A DNA stretch of 46,164 nt from Bacteroidota bacterium (GTDB lineage: Bacteria > Bacteroidota > Bacteroidia > Flavobacteriales_F > PHOS-HE28), in the NCBI GenBank assembly GCA_029573495.1, contig JAKQEI010000094.1:1-46164 (forward strand), given 5' to 3'. The translations under genes and the position numbers were made by a program. The notes beneath the pieces were generated by a model. The model saw only the letters and a list, made by a program, of their open reading frames with translations. It was not told where the DNA came from and ran no database searches. This document shows, piece after piece, positions 18,934 through 27,677 of the stretch (its first letter is position 1; each line of letters begins with the position of its first letter).

Positions 18934-20370
18934 TCAGTGTACCGACAGGCTTGTAAGGAGTTGTTGAACAGGGGCATCCACCAGTTCGAGGATGGGGCCG
19001 GGGTATACGCCGAGGATCAGGGTCACCGCGATCAAGGGGACCAGGTAGAGATGGTCGCGTGTGCTCGCATCGGCCATCGAGAGGTTCGCGCGATCGGGTC
19101 CCAGCATCACACGCTGATAGGCGTAGAGCATGTAGATGGCACCGATCACGATGGTCGTCAACGCGAACAGGGTCAGCCAGCCGCTCACCTGCCACAGCCC
19201 GGCGAACATCAGCCATTCCCCTACGAAGCTCTGGGTCAGCGGCAGTGCCACGGCATTCACCAGCACGAGCAGGAAAAGGGCCGCGAGCCGCGGGGCATGT
19301 CCCTTCAACCCACCCATGGCACCCATGTCGGTGGTGCCGGTGCGCTCCTGCATGGCCCCGACCAGGTAGAGCATCCCGAGCACGAGGATCGCATGCGCAA
19401 AGGCTTGATAGAAGGATCCGCTGATCCCGTATGCGTTCCAAGCGAAGAGCCCCGCGCACAACACACCGACGTGGCTCAGGGAGGAGAAGGCCACCAGCCG
19501 CTTGAAGTCGGTCTGCCGGAAGGCGATGATGCCGCCATATACCGCGCCGATCAGCGCAAGAGCGATCACGGTGGTCTGCCAGTACTCCACGCCAGCAGGC
19601 ACCATCGGGAATACGAGCTTGTACACGCCGTACAGGCCCATCTTCAACATCACCGCACCCAGGACCATGGTGCCTTGGAGGGGAGCCATGTAGTAGGTCT
19701 CGGGCTGCCAGCTATGGAAGGGAAAGATGGGCAACTTGATGGCGAAGGCGAGAAAGAGCGCCCAGAACAACCAAAGCTGCGTGCTGGCCGGAAGGGTCAG
19801 GTTCGCCAAGGCGGAGAGATCACCATTGCCTCCACTCTGTACGAGCAGGTAGATGATGCCGAACAACAGGGATAGTCCACCGACCAACGTATAGATGAAG
19901 AAGCGCACCGTGATCGCCCGGCGACCAGCGCCGCCCCAGGAAAGGAGCAGGAGGAACACCGGGATCAAGGTGAGCTCATAGCCGATGTAGAACAGGAGCG
20001 CGTTCTGGGCCAGGAAAACGAGGAAGAGGAAGGACTGCGTGAAGAGCAGCAGGCCATTGAACAGCGCAGGACGATCACTCACTTGTCCGTAACCTGCACC
20101 AATGATGAAAGGGAAGACGACCCCTGTGAGGATCACCATCAACAGCCCCACGCCATCGTAGCCCACCACGAGGCGCAGGCCCCAGGCATTGACCCAATCG
20201 TGTTCGTAGTGGATCACTGTGCCGCCCGTGTAGCTGATCCAGGCGAAGAGCACCACGGCCAGCGAGGCCAGGCTGGTCACCAGCGCGATGGGACGCGCCT
20301 GTGCCGGACGTACGATCACCAGCAGGAGACCTGCAAGGAAAGGAATGAGCAAGAGGAGCGCTGCGATCAT
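18934..20370 (-). CDS. nuoM: NADH-quinone oxidoreductase subunit M
   Basis: A 478-residue antiporter-like subunit of the complex I membrane arm. The key glutamate segment YIGYELTLIPVFLLLLSWGG, the lysine helix AIKLPIFPFHSWQPETYYMA and the FRQTDFKRLVAFSSLSHVGV segment are all present. Length is usual for the family. It lies 1 nt after nuoL and 1 nt before nuoN, so it is translated from the common operon transcript. Confidence 0.97.
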   Translation of the reverse strand: MIAALLLLIPFLAGLLLVIVRPAQARPIALVTSLASLAVVLFAWISYTGGTVIHYEHDWVNAWGLRLVVGYDGVGLLMVILTGVVFPFIIGAGYGQVSDRPALFNGLLLFTQSFLFLVFLAQNALLFYIGYELTLIPVFLLLLSWGGAGRRAITVRFFIYTLVGGLSLLFGIIYLLVQSGGNGDLSALANLTLPASTQLWLFWALFLAFAIKLPIFPFHSWQPETYYMAPLQGTMVLGAVMLKMGLYGVYKLVFPMVPAGVEYWQTTVIALALIGAVYGGIIAFRQTDFKRLVAFSSLSHVGVLCAGLFAWNAYGISGSFYQAFAHAILVLGMLYLVGAMQERTGTTDMGAMGGLKGHAPRLAALFLLVLVNAVALPLTQSFVGEWLMFAGLWQVSGWLTLFALTTIVIGAIYMLYAYQRVMLGPDRANLSMADASTRDHLYLVPLIAVTLILGVYPGPILELVDAPVQQLLTSLSVH

Positions 20371-20371
20371 C

Positions 20372-22255
20372 TCAATTGCTCATGAGGGTGATGATGAGGA
20401 AGAGGATGAGCCCTCCGAGCATGGCCAGCATGTGGAAGCTCACGTAGCCGGTCTGGAGACGTCTGAAACCGTCGCCAAGGGCATTGGCGGCCGCACCCAC
20501 CCCGGTCATGATCGGCACCATCACCCTCTGCTCAGCGATGCTGAAGAGGTTCGCGCTCATCCAGGTGTAGGGTCTCTCGAAGAGCGCGCGGAATAGTTCA
20601 TCCACGCGCCAACGCTGAGCGATCAACCGTTTGAAGAAGGGCATTTCGGCTTCGTTGCCTTCGAGCGTTGCCTGCTGCGCGAACCGTCCATAGGCCACGT
20701 AGATCATCACCGCCACCAGGGCCGTGGTGATCCCCATCAGCGTCCACTCCGTCGTATGGCTCAGCTCCAGGCTCTCGTTGCTGATACCGTCCGCCGCGCT
20801 CATAAGGAAGTGTTTCATCGCTTCGTGGCCGCCGAAGAGATGCGGCAGGTTCAACACGCCGCCCACCACGCTCAGCACGGCGAGCACCATCAAGGGCAGG
20901 GTCATCGAGAGCGGACTCTCATGCGGGTGAGCGTTCCCGCGGTAGGCCCCGTAGAACACCAGGAAAAGCAGCCTGAACATGTAGAAGGTGGTCATCAGCG
21001 CGCCGATCAGCAGCAGCGCGAAGAGCGCCGGTGAGTGCTCGAAGGCGAAGGCCATGATCAGGTCCTTGCTGAAGAAGCCGCTCATCAAGGGCAGACCGGA
21101 AATGGCGATGGTGCCGATGAAGAAGGTGATGAAGGTGATCTTGATATGACCCTTCAGGCCGCCCATCTTCCGGATGTCCTGCTCGCCACCCAGCGCATGG
21201 ATCACGCTGCCCGCACCGAGGAAGAGCAGGGCCTTGAAGAAGGCGTGCGTGGTCACGTGGAACATCGCTGCGCTGTATGAGCCCAGACCGAGCGCCACGA
21301 ACATGTAGCCCAACTGGCTCACGGTGGAGTAGGCAAGGACCTTCTTGATGTCGTTCTGGAACAGGCCGATGCTTGCGGCGATCAATGCGGTCGCCGTGCC
21401 TACCCAGAGGATGATGTCCTGCGTGAAGGGCGCCAGTTCAAAGAGCACGCTGCTGCGGACCGTGAGGAAGATCCCGGCGGTCACCATGGTGGCGGCGTGG
21501 ATCAGCGCGCTCACGGGCGTAGGACCGGCCATGGCATCGGGCAGCCAGGTGAACAACGGGATCTGCGCGCTCTTGCCCGTGGCCCCGATGAAGAGGAAGA
21601 GCGTCGCCGCGATCATCATCGGGTCGTTGAAGCCCGTGGCTGCATCCATGATCGTGGCATACTCGAGGGTGCCGAAGCGCTGGAACAGCAGCACCATCGC
21701 GAGCACCATGCCCACGTCGCCGATCCGGTTCATCACGAAGGCCTTGCGCGCTGCGTAGTTGTACTCGGGGGTCTTGTACCAGAAGCCGATCAACAGGTAG
21801 CTGCACAGGCCAACGCCCTCCCAGCCGATGAAGGTGATCAGGAAGTTGCTCCCCATCACGAGCATCAGCATCGCGAAACTGAAGAGGTTGAGCTGCGCGA
21901 AGAAGGTCGGTGCGCGTTCATCCTCGTGCATGTAGCCGATGGAGTAGAGGTGGATCAACGAGCCGATGCCAGTCACGATCAACATCATCGTCAGCGAAAG
22001 CGCGTCGATGCGCAACGCCAATGGGATCTCCATGCCGCCCACGTGGATCCAGTCGAGGAGCTTCACCGTACGACCGCCGGTCGCGGCATCGAAGCCCATG
22101 AAGAGCAGGATGCTGCAGGCGAAGGCTACTGCCATGATCGCAGTGGCCAGACCCCCGGCGCCATTCGCGCTCAGCTTGCGACGCAACGAGGCAAGGATCA
22201 CCGCGCCCGCGAGCGGAAGCGCAGGTACCAAGGCCGCGAGGAGATCCAGGTTCAT
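20372..22255 (-). CDS. nuoL: NADH-quinone oxidoreductase subunit L
   Basis: A 627-residue, largest antiporter-like subunit, with the long lateral C-terminal helix expected to brace the membrane arm. The start MNLDLLAALVPALPLAGAVI at 22255 overlaps the nuoK stop by 4 nt. Motifs: GWEGVGLCSYLLIGFWYKTP with the pumping glutamate, AQIPLFTWLPDAMAGPTPVS, and FQNDIKKVLAYSTVSQLGYM. The C-terminal region (residues 500-627) holds the traverse helix and final membrane anchor. Confidence 0.97.
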   Translation of the reverse strand: MNLDLLAALVPALPLAGAVILASLRRKLSANGAGGLATAIMAVAFACSILLFMGFDAATGGRTVKLLDWIHVGGMEIPLALRIDALSLTMMLIVTGIGSLIHLYSIGYMHEDERAPTFFAQLNLFSFAMLMLVMGSNFLITFIGWEGVGLCSYLLIGFWYKTPEYNYAARKAFVMNRIGDVGMVLAMVLLFQRFGTLEYATIMDAATGFNDPMMIAATLFLFIGATGKSAQIPLFTWLPDAMAGPTPVSALIHAATMVTAGIFLTVRSSVLFELAPFTQDIILWVGTATALIAASIGLFQNDIKKVLAYSTVSQLGYMFVALGLGSYSAAMFHVTTHAFFKALLFLGAGSVIHALGGEQDIRKMGGLKGHIKITFITFFIGTIAISGLPLMSGFFSKDLIMAFAFEHSPALFALLLIGALMTTFYMFRLLFLVFYGAYRGNAHPHESPLSMTLPLMVLAVLSVVGGVLNLPHLFGGHEAMKHFLMSAADGISNESLELSHTTEWTLMGITTALVAVMIYVAYGRFAQQATLEGNEAEMPFFKRLIAQRWRVDELFRALFERPYTWMSANLFSIAEQRVMVPIMTGVGAAANALGDGFRRLQTGYVSFHMLAMLGGLILFLIITLMSN

Positions 22256-22590
22256 CCTTTCAAGCGGTTCAATTGGTTCACGTCCACGCTGTCCACGTTG
22301 CGTTTCATCATGACCAGGATGGACAGGCCCACGGTGACCTCGGCGGCCGCGACGAGCATGATGAAGAACACGAACACCTGCGCACACGGGTCGCTATGAT
22401 GCGCACTGAAGGCCGTGAGCAGCAGGTTCACGCTGTTGAACATCAGCTCCAGGCACATCAGGATGATGATGGTGTTGCGCCGGAAGACGACGCCCGCAGC
22501 ACCGATGCTGAAGAGCAGGAAGCTCAAGAGCACGTAATGCTCCAGCGGGACCACGCGGATGGCGGTGATGATGCCCTCTTCCATGGTCAC
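22252..22590 (-). CDS. nuoK: NADH-quinone oxidoreductase subunit K
   Basis: A 112-residue subunit with three membrane helices. Two membrane glutamates important in E. coli (E36, E72) correspond here to E48 in MCLELMFNSVNLL and E84 in AAAEVTVGLS, with the same 36-residue spacing. The N-terminus is about 12 residues longer than in E. coli; a start at the second Met is also possible. It overlaps nuoJ and nuoL by 4 nt on each side. Confidence 0.96.
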   Translation of the reverse strand: MTMEEGIITAIRVVPLEHYVLLSFLLFSIGAAGVVFRRNTIIILMCLELMFNSVNLLLTAFSAHHSDPCAQVFVFFIMLVAAAEVTVGLSILVMMKRNVDSVDVNQLNRLKG

Positions 22591-23138
22591 GCGGTGCGCC
22601 GGGCGCGCTCGGCTTCGGTCAAGGGTTCAACAGGAGCATCGGGCTGGTGCTTCTCCTTCCTGGCAAGCATCACCACGCCCACGATGGCGCTCAGGAAAAG
22701 CACGCTGCTCACCTCGAAGGGCAGCAGGAATTCGGTGAAGAGCACATGGCCAACGGTCTTCACCAGGCCCACGCCGGGATCGAAGGCATTGGTGGCCGCG
22801 ATGGCCACCCCATGACGGATGGCTGCGGCGAGCGTGATGAACAGCAGTCCGCCTCCGGTCACCGCCGCCACGCGCATGCCCAACGATTTCATCGGCTCGG
22901 TGGCGGTGTTGAGGTTGAGCAGCATGATCACGAACAGGAAGAGCACCATGATGGCGCCGGTGTACACGATCACGTGCACCATGGCCAGGAACTGGGCGTT
23001 CAGCAGGATGTAATGGCCTGCGATGCTGAGGAAGCAGACCACGAGCGAGATCACACTGTTCACCGGGTTGCGCGCGCTCACCACGATCAAGGCGCTGACG
23101 ACGCTGATGGCGGCAAGGATGTAGAAGAGCGCGAGCAT
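22587..23138 (-). CDS. nuoJ: NADH-quinone oxidoreductase subunit J
   Basis: A 183-residue membrane subunit. It has five hydrophobic helices, including SARNPVNSVISLVVCFLSIA and VHVIVYTGAIMVLFLFVIML, the conserved helix 3 region that contains the pi-bulge in complex I structures. A basic, charged C-terminal tail (residues 160-183) is cytoplasmic. It overlaps nuoK by 4 nt and begins 4 nt after the nuoI stop. Confidence 0.95.
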   Translation of the reverse strand: MLALFYILAAISVVSALIVVSARNPVNSVISLVVCFLSIAGHYILLNAQFLAMVHVIVYTGAIMVLFLFVIMLLNLNTATEPMKSLGMRVAAVTGGGLLFITLAAAIRHGVAIAATNAFDPGVGLVKTVGHVLFTEFLLPFEVSSVLFLSAIVGVVMLARKEKHQPDAPVEPLTEAERARRTA

Positions 23139-23142
23139 CGGA

Positions 23143-23727
23143 TCAGCGGTTGTGCGCGTGGCGCTTCTCTTGTTTGAACTTCAACACCTCCGGCGTCTGT
23201 CGCTTGCTCACGTCCACGCGCTTGGCGGGGTCCATCGGTTCCACCAGCTCCTCCTTTCCGAAGACGAAGGGCATGCGGAGGTAGTCGGCCTGCACGATGC
23301 GATCGGTGAGGAAGATGGCCTCCTTGGGGCAGGCCTCCTCGCAGTCGCCACAATAGATGCAGCGCAGCATGTCGATCTCGTAGACGGTGGCGTACTTCTC
23401 CTCGCGGTACAAATGCTCTTCGCCCTTCTTGCGTTCACCGCTCACCATGGTGATCGCTTCCGCAGGGCAGGCCACGGCGCACAGCCCGCACGCCGTGCAG
23501 CGTTCGCGGCCCTTCTCGTCCCGCTTCAGCACGTGCTGCCCGCGGTAGATCCCCGCGATCGGCCGCTTCTGCTCGGGGTATTTGATCGTGGGTTTCCGAC
23601 GGAAGAAGTGCTTGATGGTGATCAGCAACCCGCCCACCATCGCTGGCAGATAGATGCGCTCCATGAGCGTCATCTTCTTGTCGCTCACCACCTTGGAGCG
23701 GTTGGTCAGGGGCTGGAACGTGCTCAT
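23143..23727 (-). CDS. nuoI: NADH-quinone oxidoreductase subunit I (two 4Fe-4S clusters)
   Basis: A 194-residue peripheral subunit that carries clusters N6a and N6b between the NADH arm and the quinone site. Two ferredoxin motifs are intact: CTACGLCAVACP (C77, C80, C83, C87) and CIYCGDCEEACP (C123, C126, C129, C133). An amphipathic N-terminal helix (about 19-42) is expected to lie on the membrane. The C-terminal basic tail is typical of the family. The start overlaps the nuoH stop by 4 nt. Confidence 0.97.
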   Translation of the reverse strand: MSTFQPLTNRSKVVSDKKMTLMERIYLPAMVGGLLITIKHFFRRKPTIKYPEQKRPIAGIYRGQHVLKRDEKGRERCTACGLCAVACPAEAITMVSGERKKGEEHLYREEKYATVYEIDMLRCIYCGDCEEACPKEAIFLTDRIVQADYLRMPFVFGKEELVEPMDPAKRVDVSKRQTPEVLKFKQEKRHAHNR

Positions 23728-24749
23728 CCTTTCCAGAATTCAGCGAGGTAGTACACGGTGCCGGTGATCAGCATGTTCACGATCCCCAGCGGGATCAGGC
23801 CCTTCCAGCCCAGGTTCATCAGCTGGTCGAAACGGAAGCGCGGCGTGGACCAGCGCACCCACATGAAGAAGAAGATGAAGAAGAAGGTCTTCGCGAACAT
23901 GCTGGCCGTGCCGATGAGCGTGGCAATGTTCGGGTCGAGGCCGAGCCGGTCCAGCCCCGGGACGTGGTAGCCACCGAAGTACAGCGTGGCGATCACCGCG
24001 CTGCTGATGAACATGTTGGTGTATTCCGCGAAGAGGAAGAAGCCCAGCTTCATGCTGCTGAACTCGGTGTGGTAACCACCCACGAGCTCCGTCTCGCACT
24101 CGGGCATGTCAAAGGGTGCACGGTTGGTCTCGGCGAAGGCGCACACCAGGAAGATGATGAAGCCAAGAGGCTGGCGGATGATGTTCCATCCATGCTCGAT
24201 CTGGTAGTCCACGATGCCGCCCATGCTGAGCGTACCGGTGAGCATGACCAGTGCCACGATGCTCAGGCCGAGCCCGAGCTCGTAGCTCACCATCTGGCTG
24301 GCCGCACGCACCGCGCCGAGCAGCGCGTATTTGTTGTTGCTGGCCCAGCCACCGAGCATGATGCCGTACACGCCGATGCTCACGATGGCGAAGACGTAGA
24401 GGATGCCGATCTCCGGATCAGTGCCCTGCAGCTTGAAGGTCTCGCCGAAGAGGGTCAGTTCTCCGCCCCATGGGATCACCACGCCGGTGAGCAGCGCGGT
24501 GGTCATGGCGATGGCCGGACCCAGGATGAAGAGGCGCTTGTTCGCGGCGGCCGGGATGAAGTCCTCCTTCATGAACATCTTCGCCCCGTCGGCCAGGGGC
24601 TGCAGGATGCCGAAGGGACCGGCGCGGTTGGGCCCGATGCGGTCCTGGAGGAAGGCCGCCACCTTGCGCTCGCCGTAAGTGGAGTACGCCGCCACGGTCA
24701 GGGTGATCACGAAGAGCACCAGCAGGAGGATGGCCGTGGTGATGATCAT
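23724..24749 (-). CDS. nuoH: NADH-quinone oxidoreductase subunit H
   Basis: A 341-residue membrane subunit forming much of the quinone-binding chamber. The start MIITTAILLLVLFVITLTVA at 24749 overlaps the nuoG stop by 4 nt. Conserved loops are clear: RIGPNRAGPFGILQPLADG near residue 37 and ETNRAPFDMPECETELVGGY in the second half, followed by TEFSSMKLGFFLFAEY. Eight membrane helices are expected. Confidence 0.97.
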   Translation of the reverse strand: MIITTAILLLVLFVITLTVAAYSTYGERKVAAFLQDRIGPNRAGPFGILQPLADGAKMFMKEDFIPAAANKRLFILGPAIAMTTALLTGVVIPWGGELTLFGETFKLQGTDPEIGILYVFAIVSIGVYGIMLGGWASNNKYALLGAVRAASQMVSYELGLGLSIVALVMLTGTLSMGGIVDYQIEHGWNIIRQPLGFIIFLVCAFAETNRAPFDMPECETELVGGYHTEFSSMKLGFFLFAEYTNMFISSAVIATLYFGGYHVPGLDRLGLDPNIATLIGTASMFAKTFFFIFFFMWVRWSTPRFRFDQLMNLGWKGLIPLGIVNMLITGTVYYLAEFWKG

Positions 24750-25762
24750 CGGTCCTTCAGTTCTTTTCGTTTCGCCAGCTCGGGCACGTTGGGCGCAGGG
24801 GAGGCGAGCAAGGCCTGTTCCCGCTTTAACTGGTAGTGGCCCTGGCTGATCACGCTGTGCCGGTCGATCTTGCGCGGGCCCTCGATGGTCCAGGCGTTGA
24901 CGTCCTTCTTGTCGAATCGGCAGGTGTTGCAGATGAAGCTCTCCACTTCGCCCCACTGGTCCTTGCGGCCCGTGACGCGCAACACTTCATTGCCCTTCAT
25001 CCAGAGCACCACCTTGCCGCTGCACTTCGGGTTCTCACAATTCCGGTGCGCGTCCATCGGCTTGGTGAACCAAACGCGGCTGGCGAAGCGGAAGGTCTTG
25101 TCGGTGAGGGCGCCCACCGGGCACACATCGATCATGTTCCCGCTGAAGTCGTTGTCGATGCTCTGCTGGATGTATGTGCTGATCTCCGCCACATCGCCCC
25201 GGTTGATCACCCCATGCACCCGCCCATCGGTGAGCTGCTCGCCCACCTTTACACAACGGTAGCACAGGATGCAGCGCGTCATGTGCAGTTTGATCGTGTC
25301 GCCGATGTCGATCGGGTCGAAGGTGCGGCGCTCGAACTCGTAGCGGCTCTCGCTCTTGCCGTTCTCGTAGCTGAGGTCCTGCAGGTGGCACTCCCCGGCC
25401 TGGTCGCATATGGGGCAATCCAGGGGGTGGTTGATCAGCAGCATCTCCACCACGCCGTTGCGCGCATCGATCAGCGCGGGGTCGGTGGTGTTGGCCACCT
25501 CCATGCCGTCCATCACCGCGGTGCGGCAGCTGGCCACCGGCTTGGGCATGGGACGTGGGTCCTTGTCGCTGCCTTTGGTCACCTTCACGATGCAGGTGCG
25601 GCAGTAACCACCGCTCGTCTTCAACGAGCTGTAATAGCACATGGCCGGCGGCACCACATAGCGGTCGGCCTTGTTGCGTTCGCCGATCATGCGCGCCGCC
25701 TGCAGGATCGTGGTCCCATCGGGGACTTCGATCGCGATGCCGTCTATGGTGACCTTGGGCAT
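24746..25762 (-). CDS. nuoG: NADH-quinone oxidoreductase subunit G, short form
   Basis: A 338-residue subunit that keeps the electron-carrying N-terminal part and lacks the C-terminal molybdopterin-type domain of the E. coli protein (about 900 residues). An N-terminal [2Fe-2S] ferredoxin domain (Cys motifs MCYYSS and GGYCRTC), the NuoG His-Cys region (HPLDCPICDQAGECHLQDLS) and a CILCYRCVKV 4Fe-4S-type motif are present. A short remnant with four more cysteines (CENPKCSGKV ... CNTCRF) follows. The same short form is usual in Flavobacteriia (family knowledge), so this is not a broken gene. Confidence 0.93.
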   Translation of the reverse strand: MPKVTIDGIAIEVPDGTTILQAARMIGERNKADRYVVPPAMCYYSSLKTSGGYCRTCIVKVTKGSDKDPRPMPKPVASCRTAVMDGMEVANTTDPALIDARNGVVEMLLINHPLDCPICDQAGECHLQDLSYENGKSESRYEFERRTFDPIDIGDTIKLHMTRCILCYRCVKVGEQLTDGRVHGVINRGDVAEISTYIQQSIDNDFSGNMIDVCPVGALTDKTFRFASRVWFTKPMDAHRNCENPKCSGKVVLWMKGNEVLRVTGRKDQWGEVESFICNTCRFDKKDVNAWTIEGPRKIDRHSVISQGHYQLKREQALLASPAPNVPELAKRKELKDR

Positions 25763-25764
25763 GG

Positions 25765-27120
25765 TTAAGCGGTCGCGAATTTGGCACTCTTCCGGAAAGG
25801 TTCCCGTGCGAAATGCTTCGGGTCCTTCACTTTCTCGCGGTGGGTGACGTGGTATTCGAACTCGTCGCGGAAGTGGCGGATGGCCGAGGCCACCGGCCAG
25901 GCGGCCGCGTCGCCCAGCGGGCAGATGGTGTTGCCTTCGATCTTCCGTTGGATGTCCCAGAGCAGCTCAATGTCCTCCATACGGCCTTCGCCGTGTTCGA
26001 GGCGGTGCAGCACCTTCTCCATCCATCCGGTGCCTTCGCGGCAGGGGCTGCACTGGCCACAGCTCTCATGGTGGTAGAAGCGTGTATGGTTCCAGGTGCT
26101 GCGCACGATGCACTGGGCATCGTTGTACGCATAGAATCCCCCGGAACCCAGCATGGTGCCCTGTGCGAAGCCGCCATCGCTGAGGCTCTCGTAGGTCATC
26201 AACCGGTTCTCTCCGGCCGGTGTCTTCAGGAAGAGCTCGTAGGGCACGATGGGCACGCTGCTGCCACCGGGTACCACGGCTTTGAAGGCACGACCGTCCA
26301 CTCCACCGCAGTATTCATCGCTGTTGATGAACTCGTCGCAGGTGATGCCGAGGTCGATCTCGTACACCCCTGGTCGCTTGATGTTCCCGCCTGCGCTAAT
26401 GAGCTTGGTCCCGGTGCTCCTCCCGATCCCGATTTTGGCGTATTCCTCGCCGCCATCGTTCACGATGGGAACCACGGCCGCGATGGTCTCCACGTTGTTC
26501 ACCACAGTGGGGCAGCCGTACAAGCCTTTCACCGCAGGGAAGGGGGGTTTGATGCGCGGGTTGCCACGCTTGCCCTCCAAACTCTCGAGCAGGGCGGTCT
26601 CTTCGCCACAGATATAGGCACCTGCGCCCACCTGCACGTGGATGTCGTGGTCGAAGCCGCTGCCGAGGATGTTCTTCCCAAGCCAACCTGCGGCGCGCGC
26701 CTCAGCGATGGCCTGTTCCAGGATCCGTGCGACGTAGAAATATTCGCCTCGGATATAGATGTAGCTGACCCGCGCACCGAGCGCGAAGCTCGAGGTGATC
26801 ATGCCCTCGATGAGGATATGCGGGATCCGCTCCATCAGGTAGCGGTCCTTGAAGGTGCCTGGCTCGCTTTCGTCGGCATTCACCACGAGGTAGCGTGGAA
26901 CGCCTTCCGGCTTCGCCAGGAAGCTCCACTTCATACCCGTGGGGAAGCCGGCACCACCGCGACCGCGGAGGCCGCTCTTCTTCACCTCTTCCAGGACGGC
27001 TTCGGGGCTCATGGTCTTGAGCGCCTTCTCCACGCTGCGGTAACCACCGTTCGCACGGTATCCTTCCAGCCCGCGGATGCCGGGCTTGGTGATGTGCTCG
27101 AAGAGGAGTTTGCGGCCCAT
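25765..27120 (-). CDS. nuoF: NADH-quinone oxidoreductase subunit F (NADH and FMN site)
   Basis: A 451-residue subunit that oxidises NADH and passes electrons through FMN to cluster N3. The glycine-rich FMN/NADH motif LRGRGGAGFPTGMKW lies at residues 51-65, a second motif (GAGAYICGEETALLESLEGK) in the middle, and the 4Fe-4S motif ESCGQCSPCREGTGW near residue 365. The ATG overlaps the nuoE stop by 1 nt, and 2 nt separate its stop from nuoG. Confidence 0.97.
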   Translation of the reverse strand: MGRKLLFEHITKPGIRGLEGYRANGGYRSVEKALKTMSPEAVLEEVKKSGLRGRGGAGFPTGMKWSFLAKPEGVPRYLVVNADESEPGTFKDRYLMERIPHILIEGMITSSFALGARVSYIYIRGEYFYVARILEQAIAEARAAGWLGKNILGSGFDHDIHVQVGAGAYICGEETALLESLEGKRGNPRIKPPFPAVKGLYGCPTVVNNVETIAAVVPIVNDGGEEYAKIGIGRSTGTKLISAGGNIKRPGVYEIDLGITCDEFINSDEYCGGVDGRAFKAVVPGGSSVPIVPYELFLKTPAGENRLMTYESLSDGGFAQGTMLGSGGFYAYNDAQCIVRSTWNHTRFYHHESCGQCSPCREGTGWMEKVLHRLEHGEGRMEDIELLWDIQRKIEGNTICPLGDAAAWPVASAIRHFRDEFEYHVTHREKVKDPKHFAREPFRKSAKFATA

Positions 27121-27677
27121 CAGCGATCCGTGTAGTTCGTTCGTGAATTACGGCTGCGCAGCTCATCGATCAGGGCATCCACCTTTTCGATGGTGAGGTC
27201 CTCGTGGTAGCCGGCGCCACATTGTAGCATGGGTCCGCTGCCGCAGCTACCCAGGCATTCCACGGCCTTCAAGGTGAACATGCCGTCCCTGGTGGTCCCA
27301 CCCGCATGCACGCCTAGCTTCTTCTCCAGATGATGGATCAGGTCGTCGCTGCCGCGAAGCATGCAGGGTGTGGTGCGGCAGACGTCCAGCACGTAGGTGC
27401 CCACCGGGTGCAGGTTGAACATGCTGTAGAAGCTGGCGACTTCATACACCTCGATATGCCGCAGGCCCATCAGGTGTGCCACGGCGTCCATGGCGTTCAC
27501 GCTGAGCCAGCCGTCGTTCTCGGCCTGTGCGATGTGCAGGATCGGGATCAACGCGCTCTTGCTGCGGCCTTCGGGGTACCGGGCCATCAGCGCCCTGCAT
27601 TCCGCCAGGCCAGCCTCGCTGAAGGAGAAGGACTTGGTGCCTTCGGTTGTGGTGATGGGTCTCGTGCGCGCGCTCAT
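27120..27677 (-). CDS. nuoE: NADH-quinone oxidoreductase subunit E ([2Fe-2S])
   Basis: A 185-residue thioredoxin-like subunit carrying cluster N1a. The four ligands are present as C100 and C105 (DVCRTTPCMLRG) and C141 and C145 (VECLGSCGSGPM). The N-terminal helical region (residues 20-95) matches the family. The start overlaps the nuoD stop by 4 nt. Confidence 0.96.
   Translation of the reverse strand: MSARTRPITTTEGTKSFSFSEAGLAECRALMARYPEGRSKSALIPILHIAQAENDGWLSVNAMDAVAHLMGLRHIEVYEVASFYSMFNLHPVGTYVLDVCRTTPCMLRGSDDLIHHLEKKLGVHAGGTTRDGMFTLKAVECLGSCGSGPMLQCGAGYHEDLTIEKVDALIDELRSRNSRTNYTDR

Noticed and set aside
24746..25762. Short nuoG taken as a truncated pseudogene
   Set aside because: The frame is intact, its stop overlaps nuoH by 4 nt, and all iron-sulfur motifs are present. 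The short form is normal for this phylum.
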